A stretch of DNA of 64,000 nt, taken from NCBI RefSeq assembly GCF_001282685.1, contig NZ_LN875032.1:68032-132031 (forward strand). The letters are read 5' to 3'. The stretch comes from Niameybacter massiliensis (GTDB lineage Bacteria > Bacillota > Clostridia > Lachnospirales > Cellulosilyticaceae). The position numbers and the translations under genes were made by a program. Shown here in pieces: positions 1-8,765 of the stretch. Position 1 is the first letter of the stretch. Each line of letters starts with the position of its first letter. The notes below the pieces were generated by a model. That model did no database searches. It worked only from the letters and a program-made list of their open reading frames with translations, and was not told the DNA's origin.

Positions 1-539
1 CCCATATACATCAAAGATAATTGTTTAGGATTATAACTTTGTTCACCATAATTTCTATTCATATTCATACCTTCTTTCAGAATTTTTCTTGCTTTAAAAA
101 GTAAATATTTTACCATACTCTCACTAATAGAGAGTTTTTGAGAAATTTCTAAGCATGATTTATTCTCGAGATAATAAAGTATCGTTACCTTCCTATATTT
201 TTCCGACATAAGGGACAGCTCTCGCCTTAGTAAATCAATTTCAGTATGGTCATCTTTTATGTCATCAAAATAGCCATAATAGCCTTCTTCAATCAGTTCA
301 CACTCTTTTATTTTTATCTTTCTTCTGTACCAACTACTATACACATTACCTGCAACACTCCACATAAATTTATAAATAGCCTGATCATCACGAATATTAG
401 GTAATGATTTAATGAGCTGTAGCAGAATATCTTGTGCTAAATCTTCTGCTTCATGTTGAGTAGACGTACGTGTCATGCAATATGACAATATGGATTTTGA
501 TACTTCAGCTATCTTACTATCTATTTCGTGCTTTTCCAT
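1..539 (-). CDS. ECF-type RNA polymerase sigma factor, partial (C-terminus beyond window)
   Basis: The reading frame starts at ATG 537-539 after AAAGGAG and stays open to the window edge, so the C-terminus is missing. The start reads MEKHEIDSKIAEVSKSILSY. Residues about 10-75 look like sigma region 2 (the AEDLAQDILLQLIKSL stretch is the core helix). Residues about 105-155 look like region 4, with a helix-turn-helix at CLEISQKLSISESMVKYLLFK, and the RRELSLMSEKYRKV lead-in is typical of this family. Sigma-70 family proteins recruit core RNA polymerase to particular promoters. No anti-sigma gene is visible in the window; it may lie beyond the left edge. The family call is firm but the regulon is unknown. 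Confidence 0.85.
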   Translation of the reverse strand, partial: MEKHEIDSKIAEVSKSILSYCMTRTSTQHEAEDLAQDILLQLIKSLPNIRDDQAIYKFMWSVAGNVYSSWYRRKIKIKECELIEEGYYGYFDDIKDDHTEIDLLRRELSLMSEKYRKVTILYYLENKSCLEISQKLSISESMVKYLLFKARKILKEGMNMNRNYGEQSYNPKQLSLMYM

Positions 540-626
540 TTCCTTCTGCTCCTTTCTTTTTAATTTGTTATTTATATAGTCGTATGAATATGAATTCGGT
601 TAATAAAAATCAAAAAATACTTCACT

Positions 627-1040
627 TTATTTTATTAATGTTTTTGATATCTTCTCTACTAGCTTCGGTTGTATTAAAGGATATGTAAGCTTTTCTGGTA
701 TATCATCAAAAAAGTATACTTGCTCTATTTCCATATCTGGTAATTTACCCAGTTCACTTATCTCTGCAAAAAAGAGCATACCAAACGTCTCAATATCCCC
801 TCGTACTACAGAGTATACTCCTATCTGTGTTAACTCAAACGCTACTGCCCCTGTTTCCTCATATAGTTCTCTTTTAGCACACTCTAAAATTGTTTCACCT
901 TGTTCTCTATGTCCACCGGGTACTTCAAATGTATCTCTTTCTTTATGCTTGCAATATACCTATTGTCCCTTATATCTAGACGCAATTACTGCATACTTTA
1001 GCTTGTTATCCTCTATTTCATCATAAAATTTAACTTCCAT
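627..1040 (-). pseudogene. NUDIX hydrolase (MutT-like) interrupted by an in-frame amber codon
   Basis: Reading from ATG 1038-1040 to TAA 627-629 gives 137 codons in one frame, broken only by TAG at 960-962 (codon 27). The downstream part keeps a perfect NUDIX box: GGHREQGE, seven residues, then RELYEETGA. The residue before the TAG is Gln and the next residues are VYCKHKERDTFEVPGG. In relatives a Trp is common at this spot, so a TGG-to-TAG change is plausible (inference). No good restart codon with a ribosome binding site follows the stop before the NUDIX box. The intact remainder suggests a recent nonsense mutation, amber readthrough, or a sequencing error. Confidence 0.8.
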
Positions 1041-1158
1041 TTATTTTTCTCCTATTCTTCTTTTGTTTATCCTATGTCATAGCTATCTCTCATCATCCGG
1101 TAAGTATACTCTCTTTCATCATACACCTCGCCTCTTAATAAGGTAAAGAGATACAAAA

Positions 1159-1188
1159 AGAGGCCCTACTCTTAGTAGTAAGACCTCT
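1159..1188 (-). terminator. Intrinsic terminator of the nan operon
   Basis: On the minus strand a hairpin pairs AGAGG with CCTCT and ACTACT-type inner arms, and a run of T follows (A run at 1155-1159 on the plus strand). It lies directly after the stop of the RpiR regulator, the last gene of the sialic acid operon. Confidence 0.7.
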
Positions 1189-1194
1189 ACATAT

Positions 1195-2052
1195 CTAATA
1201 AATCTTATCTAAAACAGCATCTGCTGTCTTATGAATATTCTTATTGGTTACTTCTAAACGTTTTCTATAGAATTCATTATACATAATATCTATAAGGAAC
1301 ATTTGGCTCATTTGAGATGATGTTGAGCCTCCATCTAAAGGCCCTTCATTAGCCCCACATAGCAAAGTTACATCTGAATAGACTGTTAGGGGTGATTTGG
1401 CATATCGGGTTAAGCAAATAACTCTTGCTCCACTTTGTTTGGCTAGTTTGGCAACATGGATTGTATCTTTTGTCGCACCAGAATATGAAATAACAATGGC
1501 AACATCACCTTCTCCTAGCATAGAAGCAGACATTGCTTGCATATGCGAATCCATTACACATCTTACATTAGGAATAATTTTCAAAAACTTATTCATTGCA
1601 AACATGGAGGTTAGCATACTTGCCCCTACCCCAAAGAAATGAATACTGTCTGCTGTTTCTAAATAGTGCATCACTTTTGCAAAATCAGCTGTCTGGATAA
1701 GCCCATAAGTTTCATTGATTGCATTAATATTATTCTGAAGAACCTTCTTTGCTAATACTTCAAATGGATCTTGCAAATTAATATTACCAATTTCTTCTTC
1801 TACTTCTAGATCATCATGATTCATACTTAAAGACAGTTGCATCTTAAATTCTTGATAGCCTTGTAATCGCAAGCTCCTACAAAAGCGAAATACACTTGTA
1901 TCTCCAACTTCACAGGCATCTGCTAAATCTGTAATAGACATGAATAATACCTTTTTAGTATTCTCTAAAATATAATTAGCTACTTTCTTTTCTGCCTTTG
2001 TATATCCAGAATACCCCTCACGTATTCGTCCTATCAAATCATTACTTGCCAT
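1195..2052 (-). CDS. RpiR/MurR-family transcriptional regulator (HTH + SIS)
   Basis: 285 residues. Residues 1-77 form an RpiR-type helix-turn-helix (SITDLADACEVGDTSVFRFC). Residues about 125-255 are a SIS sugar-phosphate sensing domain (HFFGVGASMLTSMFAMNKF; VISYSGATKDTI). This family usually senses phosphorylated amino sugars. Here it is the last gene of the sialic acid operon, 21 bases after the ROK kinase, so the likely effector is ManNAc-6-P or GlcNAc-6-P (inference). Candidate operators are the GAAAAA/TTTTTC palindromes between nanE and nanA. It could be named nanR by context, but its DNA target is unproven. Confidence 0.9.
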   Translation of the reverse strand: MASNDLIGRIREGYSGYTKAEKKVANYILENTKKVLFMSITDLADACEVGDTSVFRFCRSLRLQGYQEFKMQLSLSMNHDDLEVEEEIGNINLQDPFEVLAKKVLQNNINAINETYGLIQTADFAKVMHYLETADSIHFFGVGASMLTSMFAMNKFLKIIPNVRCVMDSHMQAMSASMLGEGDVAIVISYSGATKDTIHVAKLAKQSGARVICLTRYAKSPLTVYSDVTLLCGANEGPLDGGSTSSQMSQMFLIDIMYNEFYRKRLEVTNKNIHKTADAVLDKIY

Positions 2053-2073
2053 TTTTCCACCCCATTTTGCTGT

Positions 2074-2949
2074 TTAATCTAATGTACAAGCAAGTTTCAC
2101 TGCACCTAAAAGACCTGCTGTGTTTCCGAGTTCTGCTTGTCTTAAGACTACATTTCTAAAACTTGGCATGATATTAGTGTAAAGCATCTTCTCTAATTTT
2201 TCCACTACATATGTTTGAGCAAATACGCCTCCTCCTAAAACAATACATGGAGGATTAAAAATATGAATCAAGCTAACAAGTCCATACATAATCTCTTTGA
2301 TCCATTCATCAACAATCTGCTTAATAGGGTCTTCATCTAGTCTTTCAAATAATTTGCGTCCATTAGTAATCGTAGGATCATACGCTTGTGCCTTCGCTAC
2401 TAGAGCTGTTGTAGATGCATACTTCTCATAACATCCACTAAAATACTCCCCTTCTTTTCTATCTTCTGGATGAACAATCATACTTCCAAATTCTCCTGCT
2501 GAAAACTCTGCACCTGTATAGATTTTTTTGTTGATAACAATTGCTCCACCTACCCCTGTTCCATAAGTCAAACATAGGAAATGATCATACCCCTGTCCTG
2601 CCCCAAATGCAGCTTCTCCTATTGCTGCTGCATTTACATCATTCTCTACTGCTACTGGTACATGAAAAGTGCCTTCTAATATCTCTTTCACCTTCATACC
2701 TGTATAACCCGGAATATTTTCATTAGCATATCTTATCATACCTTGTACCGAATCTACTTGCCCAGCTGTACTAATACCTATTCTATCAAATTCATCGTAT
2801 TCTTTTAGTATAGAAATAGCCTTTGCTACCACAGCTTCCCCGCCTGCTTTAGCATTAGTTGGGTACTCTTTAATTTCACTCAGTTGATTATTCTCCCATA
2901 CCCCTGCCTTAATCGAAGTTCCACCTATATCAAGTGCTACAATTCTCAT
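2074..2949 (-). CDS. nanK: ROK-family kinase, probable N-acetylmannosamine kinase
   Basis: 291 residues. The N-terminal phosphate loop is DIGGTSIKAGVW, the catalytic region is VENDVNAAAIGEAAFG, and the second nucleotide loop is TYGTGVGGAIV. ROK sugar kinases phosphorylate hexoses such as ManNAc with ATP in the cytoplasm. The usual zinc site (CxCGxxGCxE) is mostly lost: only GCYEKYAS remains, which is seen in some ManNAc kinases. Its place between nanQ (8 bases upstream) and the RpiR regulator supports ManNAc kinase, giving ManNAc-6-P for NanE. Glucokinase activity is an alternative but is less likely in this operon. Confidence 0.85.
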   Translation of the reverse strand: MRIVALDIGGTSIKAGVWENNQLSEIKEYPTNAKAGGEAVVAKAISILKEYDEFDRIGISTAGQVDSVQGMIRYANENIPGYTGMKVKEILEGTFHVPVAVENDVNAAAIGEAAFGAGQGYDHFLCLTYGTGVGGAIVINKKIYTGAEFSAGEFGSMIVHPEDRKEGEYFSGCYEKYASTTALVAKAQAYDPTITNGRKLFERLDEDPIKQIVDEWIKEIMYGLVSLIHIFNPPCIVLGGGVFAQTYVVEKLEKMLYTNIMPSFRNVVLRQAELGNTAGLLGAVKLACTLD

Positions 2950-2957
2950 TTCTTCAC

Positions 2958-3410
2958 CTACTTCTTAACTTTTACTACACATTTTTTAATTGCTGTATTA
3001 GATCCTACTTGAATACCTGGTTTATGTAATTCTTCTATCATACATACAATAAAGCGTCCTGGTCCAAGTATACATGAGCTTCCTGTGTTTGCCTTAAAGA
3101 ATCCTATATCTTCTTTATAAGCTTCAACTTCTTCTATCCCCTCTGTAGCAACTTGAATCATTTCCGTACCTACTAAGTCAATTTGAATATCCATATAATT
3201 CTTATGATATTCGAAGTTTAATTCTTCTGCCCCTTTTGTAGTTGCCTCCATTACATTAATAAAAACATTGTCACCATCTATATCCGTTCTTCCTAGTGGA
3301 AGACTATTTAGGTCATTACTTGCAATAAATTCTATTGCCTTATCCAAATGTTCACTTATTCCTTTGTAATTTACTATATTTGTTATTAAATCATAAATCA
3401 TTATGTTCAT
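2958..3410 (-). CDS. nanQ: YhcH/YjgK/YiaL (DUF386) family protein, probable sialic acid anomerase NanQ
   Basis: 150 residues, the full length for the family. Recognisable parts are the start IYDLITNIVNYKGISEHLDKAI, the conserved EYHKNYMDIQIDLVGTE block, and the C-terminal FIVCMIEELHKPGIQVG with conserved His and Lys residues of a cupin-like fold. Family members in sialic acid operons speed up anomer conversion of N-acetylneuraminate, or act on related sugars. It sits between the ABC permeases and the ManNAc kinase, so the NanQ role is a good fit but is inferred from context. Confidence 0.85.
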   Translation of the reverse strand: MNIMIYDLITNIVNYKGISEHLDKAIEFIASNDLNSLPLGRTDIDGDNVFINVMEATTKGAEELNFEYHKNYMDIQIDLVGTEMIQVATEGIEEVEAYKEDIGFFKANTGSSCILGPGRFIVCMIEELHKPGIQVGSNTAIKKCVVKVKK

Positions 3411-3432
3411 CCTCTCTATTCTATATATTTAA

Positions 3433-3467
3433 AAGGGGGCATTGCATAAAATATGCAAAAGCCCCTT
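3433..3467 (-). terminator. Intercistronic hairpin between permease and nanQ
   Basis: The minus strand forms AAGGGGC-TTTTGCATA / TATGCAA-TGCCCCCTT followed by TTTT. It lies inside the operon, so it may be a partial terminator or an RNA-processing and stability element that sets transport and catabolic genes to different levels. Confidence 0.5.
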
Positions 3468-3483
3468 GATATTACTTACCCTA

Positions 3484-4356
3484 TCATCCTTTAACAGCTC
3501 CCATTGTAATACCTTGTGTAAAGTATTTTTGGAAACATACAAACATCAATACAATAGGTATTGCAGCTAAAGTTGCTCCTGCCATAATTACACCATAGTT
3601 TGTTGCAAATTCTGCTTGAAGTGTTGCTACACCTAATGAAATTGTAAGTTTTGATCTTGTATTTAACATAATGAGCTGCATAAAGTAGTCATTCCATGAA
3701 GTAATAAAAGTGAAAATTGCAAGTGCAGCTACCCCTGGTTTTACAATAGGTAAAACAATGTTAAAGAAGGTATGTAATTCACCACATCCATCTATTTTTG
3801 CTGCTTCTAAAAGTTCCCCAGGAATTGTTTCACTAAATTGCTTCATCAAGAATATCCCAAATGGCCATCCTACCGCTGGTAAAATAACTGCTGCTAATGT
3901 GTTATGAAAGCCCAATGCATTAACCATTCGCACAAGTGGTACAAGTACAACTTGCTTTGGAAGAGCCATTGCAACTACAAACATTGCAAAGATAAATCTT
4001 TGTCCATAAAAGCGTTTTTTAGCTAATACATACCCTGCAAGTGCTGCCGTTAAGCATACTAAAATCATAGTTATTAATGAGATCCAAATACTATTTCCTA
4101 ACCATTGAAGTGCTGGGTTTTTAAAAAGTTTTACAAAGTTCTCCATCGTTGGATTTAACGGGAACCATTCTGGTGGAATTTGTACCGTTACTTTTTGAGC
4201 TTTAAATGCTCCTGTTATAATCCAGTAAAAAGGAAATATAAAAATAAAAGTAAGTATATATAAGAACGCCATTGAAATAACTCTGTATGGTGTTATTTTC
4301 TGTTCTCGTGTACTAAGTGCTTCTTCTTTTTCTCTAACTTTTTTTGCCAATTGCAT
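3484..4356 (-). CDS. Carbohydrate ABC transporter permease (MalG type)
   Basis: 290 residues with six predicted membrane segments, starting with ISMAFLYILTFIFIFPFYWII. The cytoplasmic EAA loop is ELLEAAKIDGCGELHTFFNIVLPIVKPG, which docks to the ATPase. This is the second permease of a CUT1-type sugar importer and lies 17 bases after the first. No ATPase gene is in this cluster, so a shared MsmX/UgpC-type ATPase encoded elsewhere probably drives it (inference). Neighbours make sialic acid the likely cargo. Confidence 0.9.
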   Translation of the reverse strand: MQLAKKVREKEEALSTREQKITPYRVISMAFLYILTFIFIFPFYWIITGAFKAQKVTVQIPPEWFPLNPTMENFVKLFKNPALQWLGNSIWISLITMILVCLTAALAGYVLAKKRFYGQRFIFAMFVVAMALPKQVVLVPLVRMVNALGFHNTLAAVILPAVGWPFGIFLMKQFSETIPGELLEAAKIDGCGELHTFFNIVLPIVKPGVAALAIFTFITSWNDYFMQLIMLNTRSKLTISLGVATLQAEFATNYGVIMAGATLAAIPIVLMFVCFQKYFTQGITMGAVKG

Positions 4357-4373
4357 TAGAGTGCCCCTCCCTT

Positions 4374-5276
4374 CTAGTATTCTACATCGTTTCCGAGTAC
4401 TTTGAACTGTGCAAAGCTAATGATACCGATAATGATTGCTAAGACTACTCCCATTGCGTTGGCATAGCCAAATTGAGTAAGCTTAAATGCTTTTTCATAT
4501 ACCAGATACATAATTGTGCTTGTCGAATAGTTCGGCCCCCCGGAAGTCAACAACTGAATCAATGAGAAACATTGGAAGGAGTTAATTGTAGTAATAACCA
4601 CTACATATAAAGTAGTCGGCATAAGACAAGGCCATTTTATCTTTCTAAAGATTTGCCAATTATTACCCCCATCTACTTCTGCAGCTTCGATAAAAGATTG
4701 AGGTATATTACCAAGTGCTGCTACATAGAGGATAATAGGCTGCCCAACAGATGTAGTAAGTAAGATAATAATAATTGCCCATATAGCAAAACGTTTATCT
4801 CCTAACCACATAATAGGCTCATCAATGATACCGCCTGATTGTAAAACATAATTTAAAATACCGTTAAGTGGATCGTAAATCCATTTCCATACTACAGTTA
4901 CAGCAACGGTTCCTGTAACAACTGGTAAGTAGAATACACCTCTAAAGAAAGAGCGTACGCCTGCTTTCTTTTGATAAATAGTTACCGCTACAAATAAAGA
5001 AAAAATTACTACTACTGGCACAGAACCCAGTACAATAACTAATGTATTTCTCATAGACTTCCAAAAAATTTCATCTTGAAAAAGATTAATATAATTTTGG
5101 AGTCCTATAAAATTAAATTTCTTTAAAGTGTAGTCAAAGAAACTAGTAAAAATCCCTGATAACATTGGATATACAACAAATGTAAAGAAAAACAATAATG
5201 CAGGTGCCAAGAAAAGATAAGAAACTATAGTTTCCCTAACACGAATCTTGGGTAGATTATGTTTATTCATAGTCAC
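4374..5276 (-). CDS. Sugar ABC transporter permease (MalF/UgpA type)
   Basis: 300 residues, six predicted membrane helices, beginning with YLFLAPALLFFFTFVVYPML. The EAA loop is SFIEAAEVDGGNNWQIFRKIKWP. It is the first permease of the CUT1 importer and follows the solute-binding protein after an intercistronic hairpin. Met1 and Met3 are both possible starts; the ATG at 5276 was kept. The substrate is inferred from the nan genes on both sides. Confidence 0.9.
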   Translation of the reverse strand: MTMNKHNLPKIRVRETIVSYLFLAPALLFFFTFVVYPMLSGIFTSFFDYTLKKFNFIGLQNYINLFQDEIFWKSMRNTLVIVLGSVPVVVIFSLFVAVTIYQKKAGVRSFFRGVFYLPVVTGTVAVTVVWKWIYDPLNGILNYVLQSGGIIDEPIMWLGDKRFAIWAIIIILLTTSVGQPIILYVAALGNIPQSFIEAAEVDGGNNWQIFRKIKWPCLMPTTLYVVVITTINSFQCFSLIQLLTSGGPNYSTSTIMYLVYEKAFKLTQFGYANAMGVVLAIIIGIISFAQFKVLGNDVEY

Positions 5277-5303
5277 ACTCCTATTCGGTGATTTTCCTTA
5301 ATA

Positions 5304-5342
5304 GGCTGCCGTAAAATACTTAAATCTTATTTCACGACAGCC
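5304..5342 (-). terminator. Hairpin between solute-binding protein and permease genes
   Basis: The minus strand pairs GGCTGTCGTGAAATA with TATTTTACGGCAGCC around a 9-base loop, with only a weak T tract after it. Hairpins here often let binding proteins be made in excess over permeases by protecting upstream mRNA or ending some transcripts. Confidence 0.6.
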
Positions 5343-5357
5343 CTTTAAACTTACTTA

Positions 5358-6728
5358 TTATTGAGCATTTTGGATTGATTGGTTTGAGTAACTTACAAAG
5401 TCATTAAGAGCTGCTTCTGGAGTTTTATCTCCTGCAAGTACTGCTTGCATCATTGGGAACCAGTAAGTTCTCATTTCTGCAAAACCATCAATTGTGTTGT
5501 AATATGTGCCATAGTATTTTGTTAAATTAGCTAAGTAAGTCATGTTGTCATCACCTTCATAGAGGTTGCCATATGATCCACGAACTGGGAATGTTGCTGT
5601 TTGTTTAACATTTTTTGGTCCCCATGTTGGATCATTACAAATGAAATCAATAAGAAGTTTAGAAGCTTCGATTTTCGCTTCATCTCCATTATTAAAGATA
5701 CAGAAACCATCGATAAGGTATTCAAGTTCTGGCTCTTGACCTGCTGGAGTTGGGAATGGAACAAAGATTGGTTCAAAGTCCATATTTGCTTTGTTATTAT
5801 TATAAACACCAGGACTGAAAAGAATAGTATGAGATACACGTCCTGATGTAAATTCTTCGATAGATGCTGTACCATCAAGGGCACTACCATTTAGTAAGAG
5901 ACCTGAATCTACTGCATCTTTAACAAATGCTAAAGCTTCAATACCACCCTCACTATTAATTGTGTACTCTGTAAGTGCATCATTTGTAATAGGTGTTCCT
6001 GCTAAGTTAGAAATAAATGCTCTAGGACCTTGGTCTCCACCTTGAGATACACAGTACACTACTGCACCCTTTTCACCCTTTTCTTTAAGTGCTGCTAAAA
6101 GTGCTTTATATTCATCTACTGTCCAAGTTCTATCTCCTTCTAGGTTAATCATATCTAATAATCCATGTTTTTCTAACATATCTTTATTAAACGCCATTAA
6201 GAAAGGAGCTGAAGAAATAGGATACATGAAATAATCATCTCCTACTTTTGAAGCATTAATAATATTATCATTGTTTACGTCTTTTATAAATTCATCTGTG
6301 AACATACTATTTACGTCAGCTAACACACCATCTTTAGCGTAAGAAATGATTCGTCCTGGTGCATCAAAGAGTACATCACATACGGTACCACCTTGGATTG
6401 CATTCGTGATTTTTTCTGGACCAGATGCAAAATCAATCATTTCCATGTTTACTTTAATGTTTGGATATTTCTCATTGAACGCTTGGATAATACCTTCTTC
6501 ATACTTTCCTGCTGTATCATCTATTGGTGCAAAGTTAGGGAAGTTCCACCATGTAATTTCTACAGGCTCTTCTGTCTTTACTTCTTCCTTTTGTGAGGAA
6601 TCCTTTTCTGATGAACTGCTTTGTGATTCATTATTTGCAGGTTTTGATGTCTCCGCTGCTGTTCCACATCCTACAAACGTTGTTAAAGAAACTGCTAATG
6701 TTAATAATAATGCGAAAGCTTTTTTCAT
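5358..6728 (-). CDS. Extracellular solute-binding lipoprotein (family 1), sialic acid importer
   Basis: 456 residues. A lipoprotein signal peptide ends at the lipobox TFVGC (Cys about residue 21), followed by a Ser/Glu/Lys-rich linker. The mature part has the family 1 pattern (ITWWNFPNF near residue 58; FNEKYPNIKVNMEMID). Such proteins bind sugar outside the membrane and hand it to the two permeases that follow. It lies between nanE and the permeases, so N-acetylneuraminate or a sialoglycan is the likely ligand. The ligand cannot be read from sequence alone. Confidence 0.9.
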   Translation of the reverse strand: MKKAFALLLTLAVSLTTFVGCGTAAETSKPANNESQSSSSEKDSSQKEEVKTEEPVEITWWNFPNFAPIDDTAGKYEEGIIQAFNEKYPNIKVNMEMIDFASGPEKITNAIQGGTVCDVLFDAPGRIISYAKDGVLADVNSMFTDEFIKDVNNDNIINASKVGDDYFMYPISSAPFLMAFNKDMLEKHGLLDMINLEGDRTWTVDEYKALLAALKEKGEKGAVVYCVSQGGDQGPRAFISNLAGTPITNDALTEYTINSEGGIEALAFVKDAVDSGLLLNGSALDGTASIEEFTSGRVSHTILFSPGVYNNNKANMDFEPIFVPFPTPAGQEPELEYLIDGFCIFNNGDEAKIEASKLLIDFICNDPTWGPKNVKQTATFPVRGSYGNLYEGDDNMTYLANLTKYYGTYYNTIDGFAEMRTYWFPMMQAVLAGDKTPEAALNDFVSYSNQSIQNAQ

Positions 6729-6805
6729 AAATTTATCCCCCTTAGAATAAAATTCGTATATTGATCACAGATTCAATCTGTTAGATCCTTTAGGCTAACT
6801 ACTTA

Positions 6806-7489
6806 TTATTGCAATGCTTCTACGTAACGCTTTGTAATGTCCATTGGTCTTGTAATGGCTGTTCCCACAACCGCTGTTAAGGCTCCTGTATCAATAGCCT
6901 TTCTTAGATCTTCTGGGCACCAGATGCCCCCTTCTGCTATCACAGGCTTGCCACAGTCTCTAACTAATGACCCTATGAGATCAAAGTTAGGTAAAGTAGC
7001 TCCTTGTGTATAGTCTGTATATCCATGCATTGTTGTACCAATTAGGTCAAATCCTATCTCAGCTGCATGTATACCTTCTTCATATGTAGAACAATCCGCC
7101 ATAAATAATTGGTCTGGATATTTTTCTCTGATTTCTTTGAAAGACTCCTCTAATGTCTTACCATCAGGTCTTTCTCTTTTTGTTGCATCTATTGCAATGA
7201 TGTCTACTCCACATTCTACTAATGCATCTACTTCCTTTATAGTAGGTGTGATGTACACGTTACAATCTCCATATTGTTGTTTAATGATCCCTATAATAGG
7301 TAAATCGACTGTTTTTTTAATTTCTCTTATATCTTCAACTGTATTAGCGCGTATCCCTACAGCACCTCCCAGCTTAGCTGCATATGCCATTCTTCCCATA
7401 ATATAAGAGCTATGTAATGGTTCATGTTCAAGTGCTTGACATGAAACAATAAGTCCACCTTTGACTTTATCTAGTACGGAGTGATCCAT
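6806..7489 (-). CDS. nanE: N-acetylmannosamine-6-phosphate 2-epimerase
   Basis: 227 residues, standard NanE length, TIM-barrel fold. Family motifs are [16 protein letters not shown] at the start, [27 protein letters not shown] and PVIAEGGIW. It converts ManNAc-6-P to GlcNAc-6-P, the last dedicated step before amino sugar metabolism. It is the first gene of the minus-strand operon, and the divergent promoter region lies just upstream. The match is clear throughout. Confidence 0.95.
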   Translation of the reverse strand: MDHSVLDKVKGGLIVSCQALEHEPLHSSYIMGRMAYAAKLGGAVGIRANTVEDIREIKKTVDLPIIGIIKQQYGDCNVYITPTIKEVDALVECGVDIIAIDATKRERPDGKTLEESFKEIREKYPDQLFMADCSTYEEGIHAAEIGFDLIGTTMHGYTDYTQGATLPNFDLIGSLVRDCGKPVIAEGGIWCPEDLRKAIDTGALTAVVGTAITRPMDITKRYVEALQ

Positions 7490-7546
7490 AGGTTATCCCC
7501 CTTATTTAATATTTGTTTATATCTTCTGAATTTATAATAACATAAA

Positions 7547-7583
7547 GAAAAATTTTTTCAATAGTTTTTTGGAAATTTTTTTC
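7547..7583. promoter_or_regulatory. Two candidate RpiR/NanR operators at the nanE operon promoter
   Basis: GAAAAATTTTTTC at 7547-7559 and GGAAATTTTTTTC at 7571-7583 are near-palindromes with centres 24 bases apart. On the minus strand the first overlaps a likely promoter: TTGAAA then TATTAT after 16 bases. A third similar site, GAACAAAATTTTC, lies at 7691-7703 beside the nanA promoter. Repression by the RpiR protein is inferred. The region is AT-rich, so chance similarity is possible. Confidence 0.45.
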
Positions 7584-7711
7584 ATAAATTAAGCACTTTT
7601 TATTAATAACTTGTCTTTTTCATTTTAAATTTGTTTATATTACATATATAATGGATGATATTTTTTTTATTCTTATTTTCTTAAAAAAATGAACAAAATT
7701 TTCTTTTTTTA

Positions 7712-7740
7712 TTGATTTCCTTTTTTAAGAGTGATACTAT
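7712..7740 (+). promoter_or_regulatory. Sigma-A promoter of nanA
   Basis: TTGATT at 7712-7717, a 17-base spacer and TACTAT at 7735-7740 lie 50 bases before the nanA start. The palindrome GAACAAAATTTTC sits just upstream of the -35 box. Confidence 0.65.
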
Positions 7741-7789
7741 AGTAAAAAGTTATTTAATTATTCATATAAATATCCTAGGAGGGTTTAAC

Positions 7790-8707
7790 ATGTCCAAATA
7801 CGAAACTTCACGCTTTAGAAATGTCACAGTTGCACTTAATACACCATTTAATGCTTGTGGTGATATTGATTTAAAAGCGGCTAAAGCACTCACTCGCTAC
7901 TATATTAATAAAGGTGTTAAGAGTCTTTATGTTTGTGGAAGTACTGGAGAAGGCTTCTTACTTGATGATAATGAACGTAAACAAGTTGTTGAAGCTGTTA
8001 CCGAAGAAGCTGGAAATGAAATGAACATTATCGTACATGTAGGCACACCATCTAGCAGACACGCTGCTGAGCTTGCTAAACATGCTGAAAGTGCCGGTGC
8101 TGCTGCAACATCAGCTGTACCTTGCGTTTACTATAGACCAAGTGAAGAAAGCGTATATCGTCATTGGACAACAATTACAGAAGCTGCTGACCTTCCTTTC
8201 TTTATCTATAACATCCCTCAACTTACAGGTTTCAATCTCTCTATGACACTTTTCAATAGAATGTTAGAAAACGAACGTGTTGCTGGGGTTAAAAATTCAT
8301 CTGAACCTTGTCATGATATCCTTCGCTTCAAAGAAGCCGGCGGAAAAGACTTTATCGTTTTTAATGGTCCTGATGAACAATACTTAGCGGGTCGTCTTAT
8401 GGGTGCTGATGCAGGTATCGGCGGTACATATGGTGCTATGCCAGAACTCTACTTAAAACTTGAAGATTTAATTAGACGTAATGAAATTGCTAAAGCACAA
8501 GTGCTTCAAAACAAAATCACTCATCTAATCTACCGTTTATGCAGTTTCCCATCTATGTATGGTGCTTGCAAAACAATTATTAGAATGGATGGTTGCAATA
8601 TTGGTGACCCTAGACTTCCTTTCTTACCAGTTGATGAAAAAGATCCAGCCATCATTGCTCTTTTCAATGATATCAGAGCTACAATTGAAGAATGGAAAAA
8701 TGTATAA
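7790..8707 (+). CDS. nanA: N-acetylneuraminate lyase (DHDPS/NAL family)
   Basis: 305 residues from ATG 7790, chosen because AGGAGGG lies 7 bases upstream; the frame is open further upstream but has no ribosome binding site there. Class I aldolase motifs: GSTGEGF near residue 48, the active-site Tyr in IYNIPQLTGF, and the Schiff-base Lys in GVKNSS. YNIP followed by an L-x-G type sequence fits the lyase rather than dihydrodipicolinate synthase. It splits N-acetylneuraminate into ManNAc and pyruvate. It is divergent from the nan operon, and a perfect hairpin terminator follows. Confidence 0.92.
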   Translation: MSKYETSRFRNVTVALNTPFNACGDIDLKAAKALTRYYINKGVKSLYVCGSTGEGFLLDDNERKQVVEAVTEEAGNEMNIIVHVGTPSSRHAAELAKHAESAGAAATSAVPCVYYRPSEESVYRHWTTITEAADLPFFIYNIPQLTGFNLSMTLFNRMLENERVAGVKNSSEPCHDILRFKEAGGKDFIVFNGPDEQYLAGRLMGADAGIGGTYGAMPELYLKLEDLIRRNEIAKAQVLQNKITHLIYRLCSFPSMYGACKTIIRMDGCNIGDPRLPFLPVDEKDPAIIALFNDIRATIEEWKNV

Positions 8708-8730
8708 TCTATTCATTAGCCTAAAATAAA

Positions 8731-8760
8731 AAGAGAACATTGCTCATGCAATGTTCTCTT
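8731..8760. terminator. Bidirectional terminator between nanA and the SGNH esterase
   Basis: A perfect 13-base stem (AAGAGAACATTGC / GCAATGTTCTCTT) with loop TCAT, flanked by A and T runs, so it can end transcription of both convergent genes. Confidence 0.9.
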
Positions 8761-8765
8761 TTTAT

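Noticed and set aside
470..688. 72-codon plus-strand open frame
   Set aside because: Overlaps the start of the sigma factor and the NUDIX remnant on the other strand; no ribosome binding site or known content.
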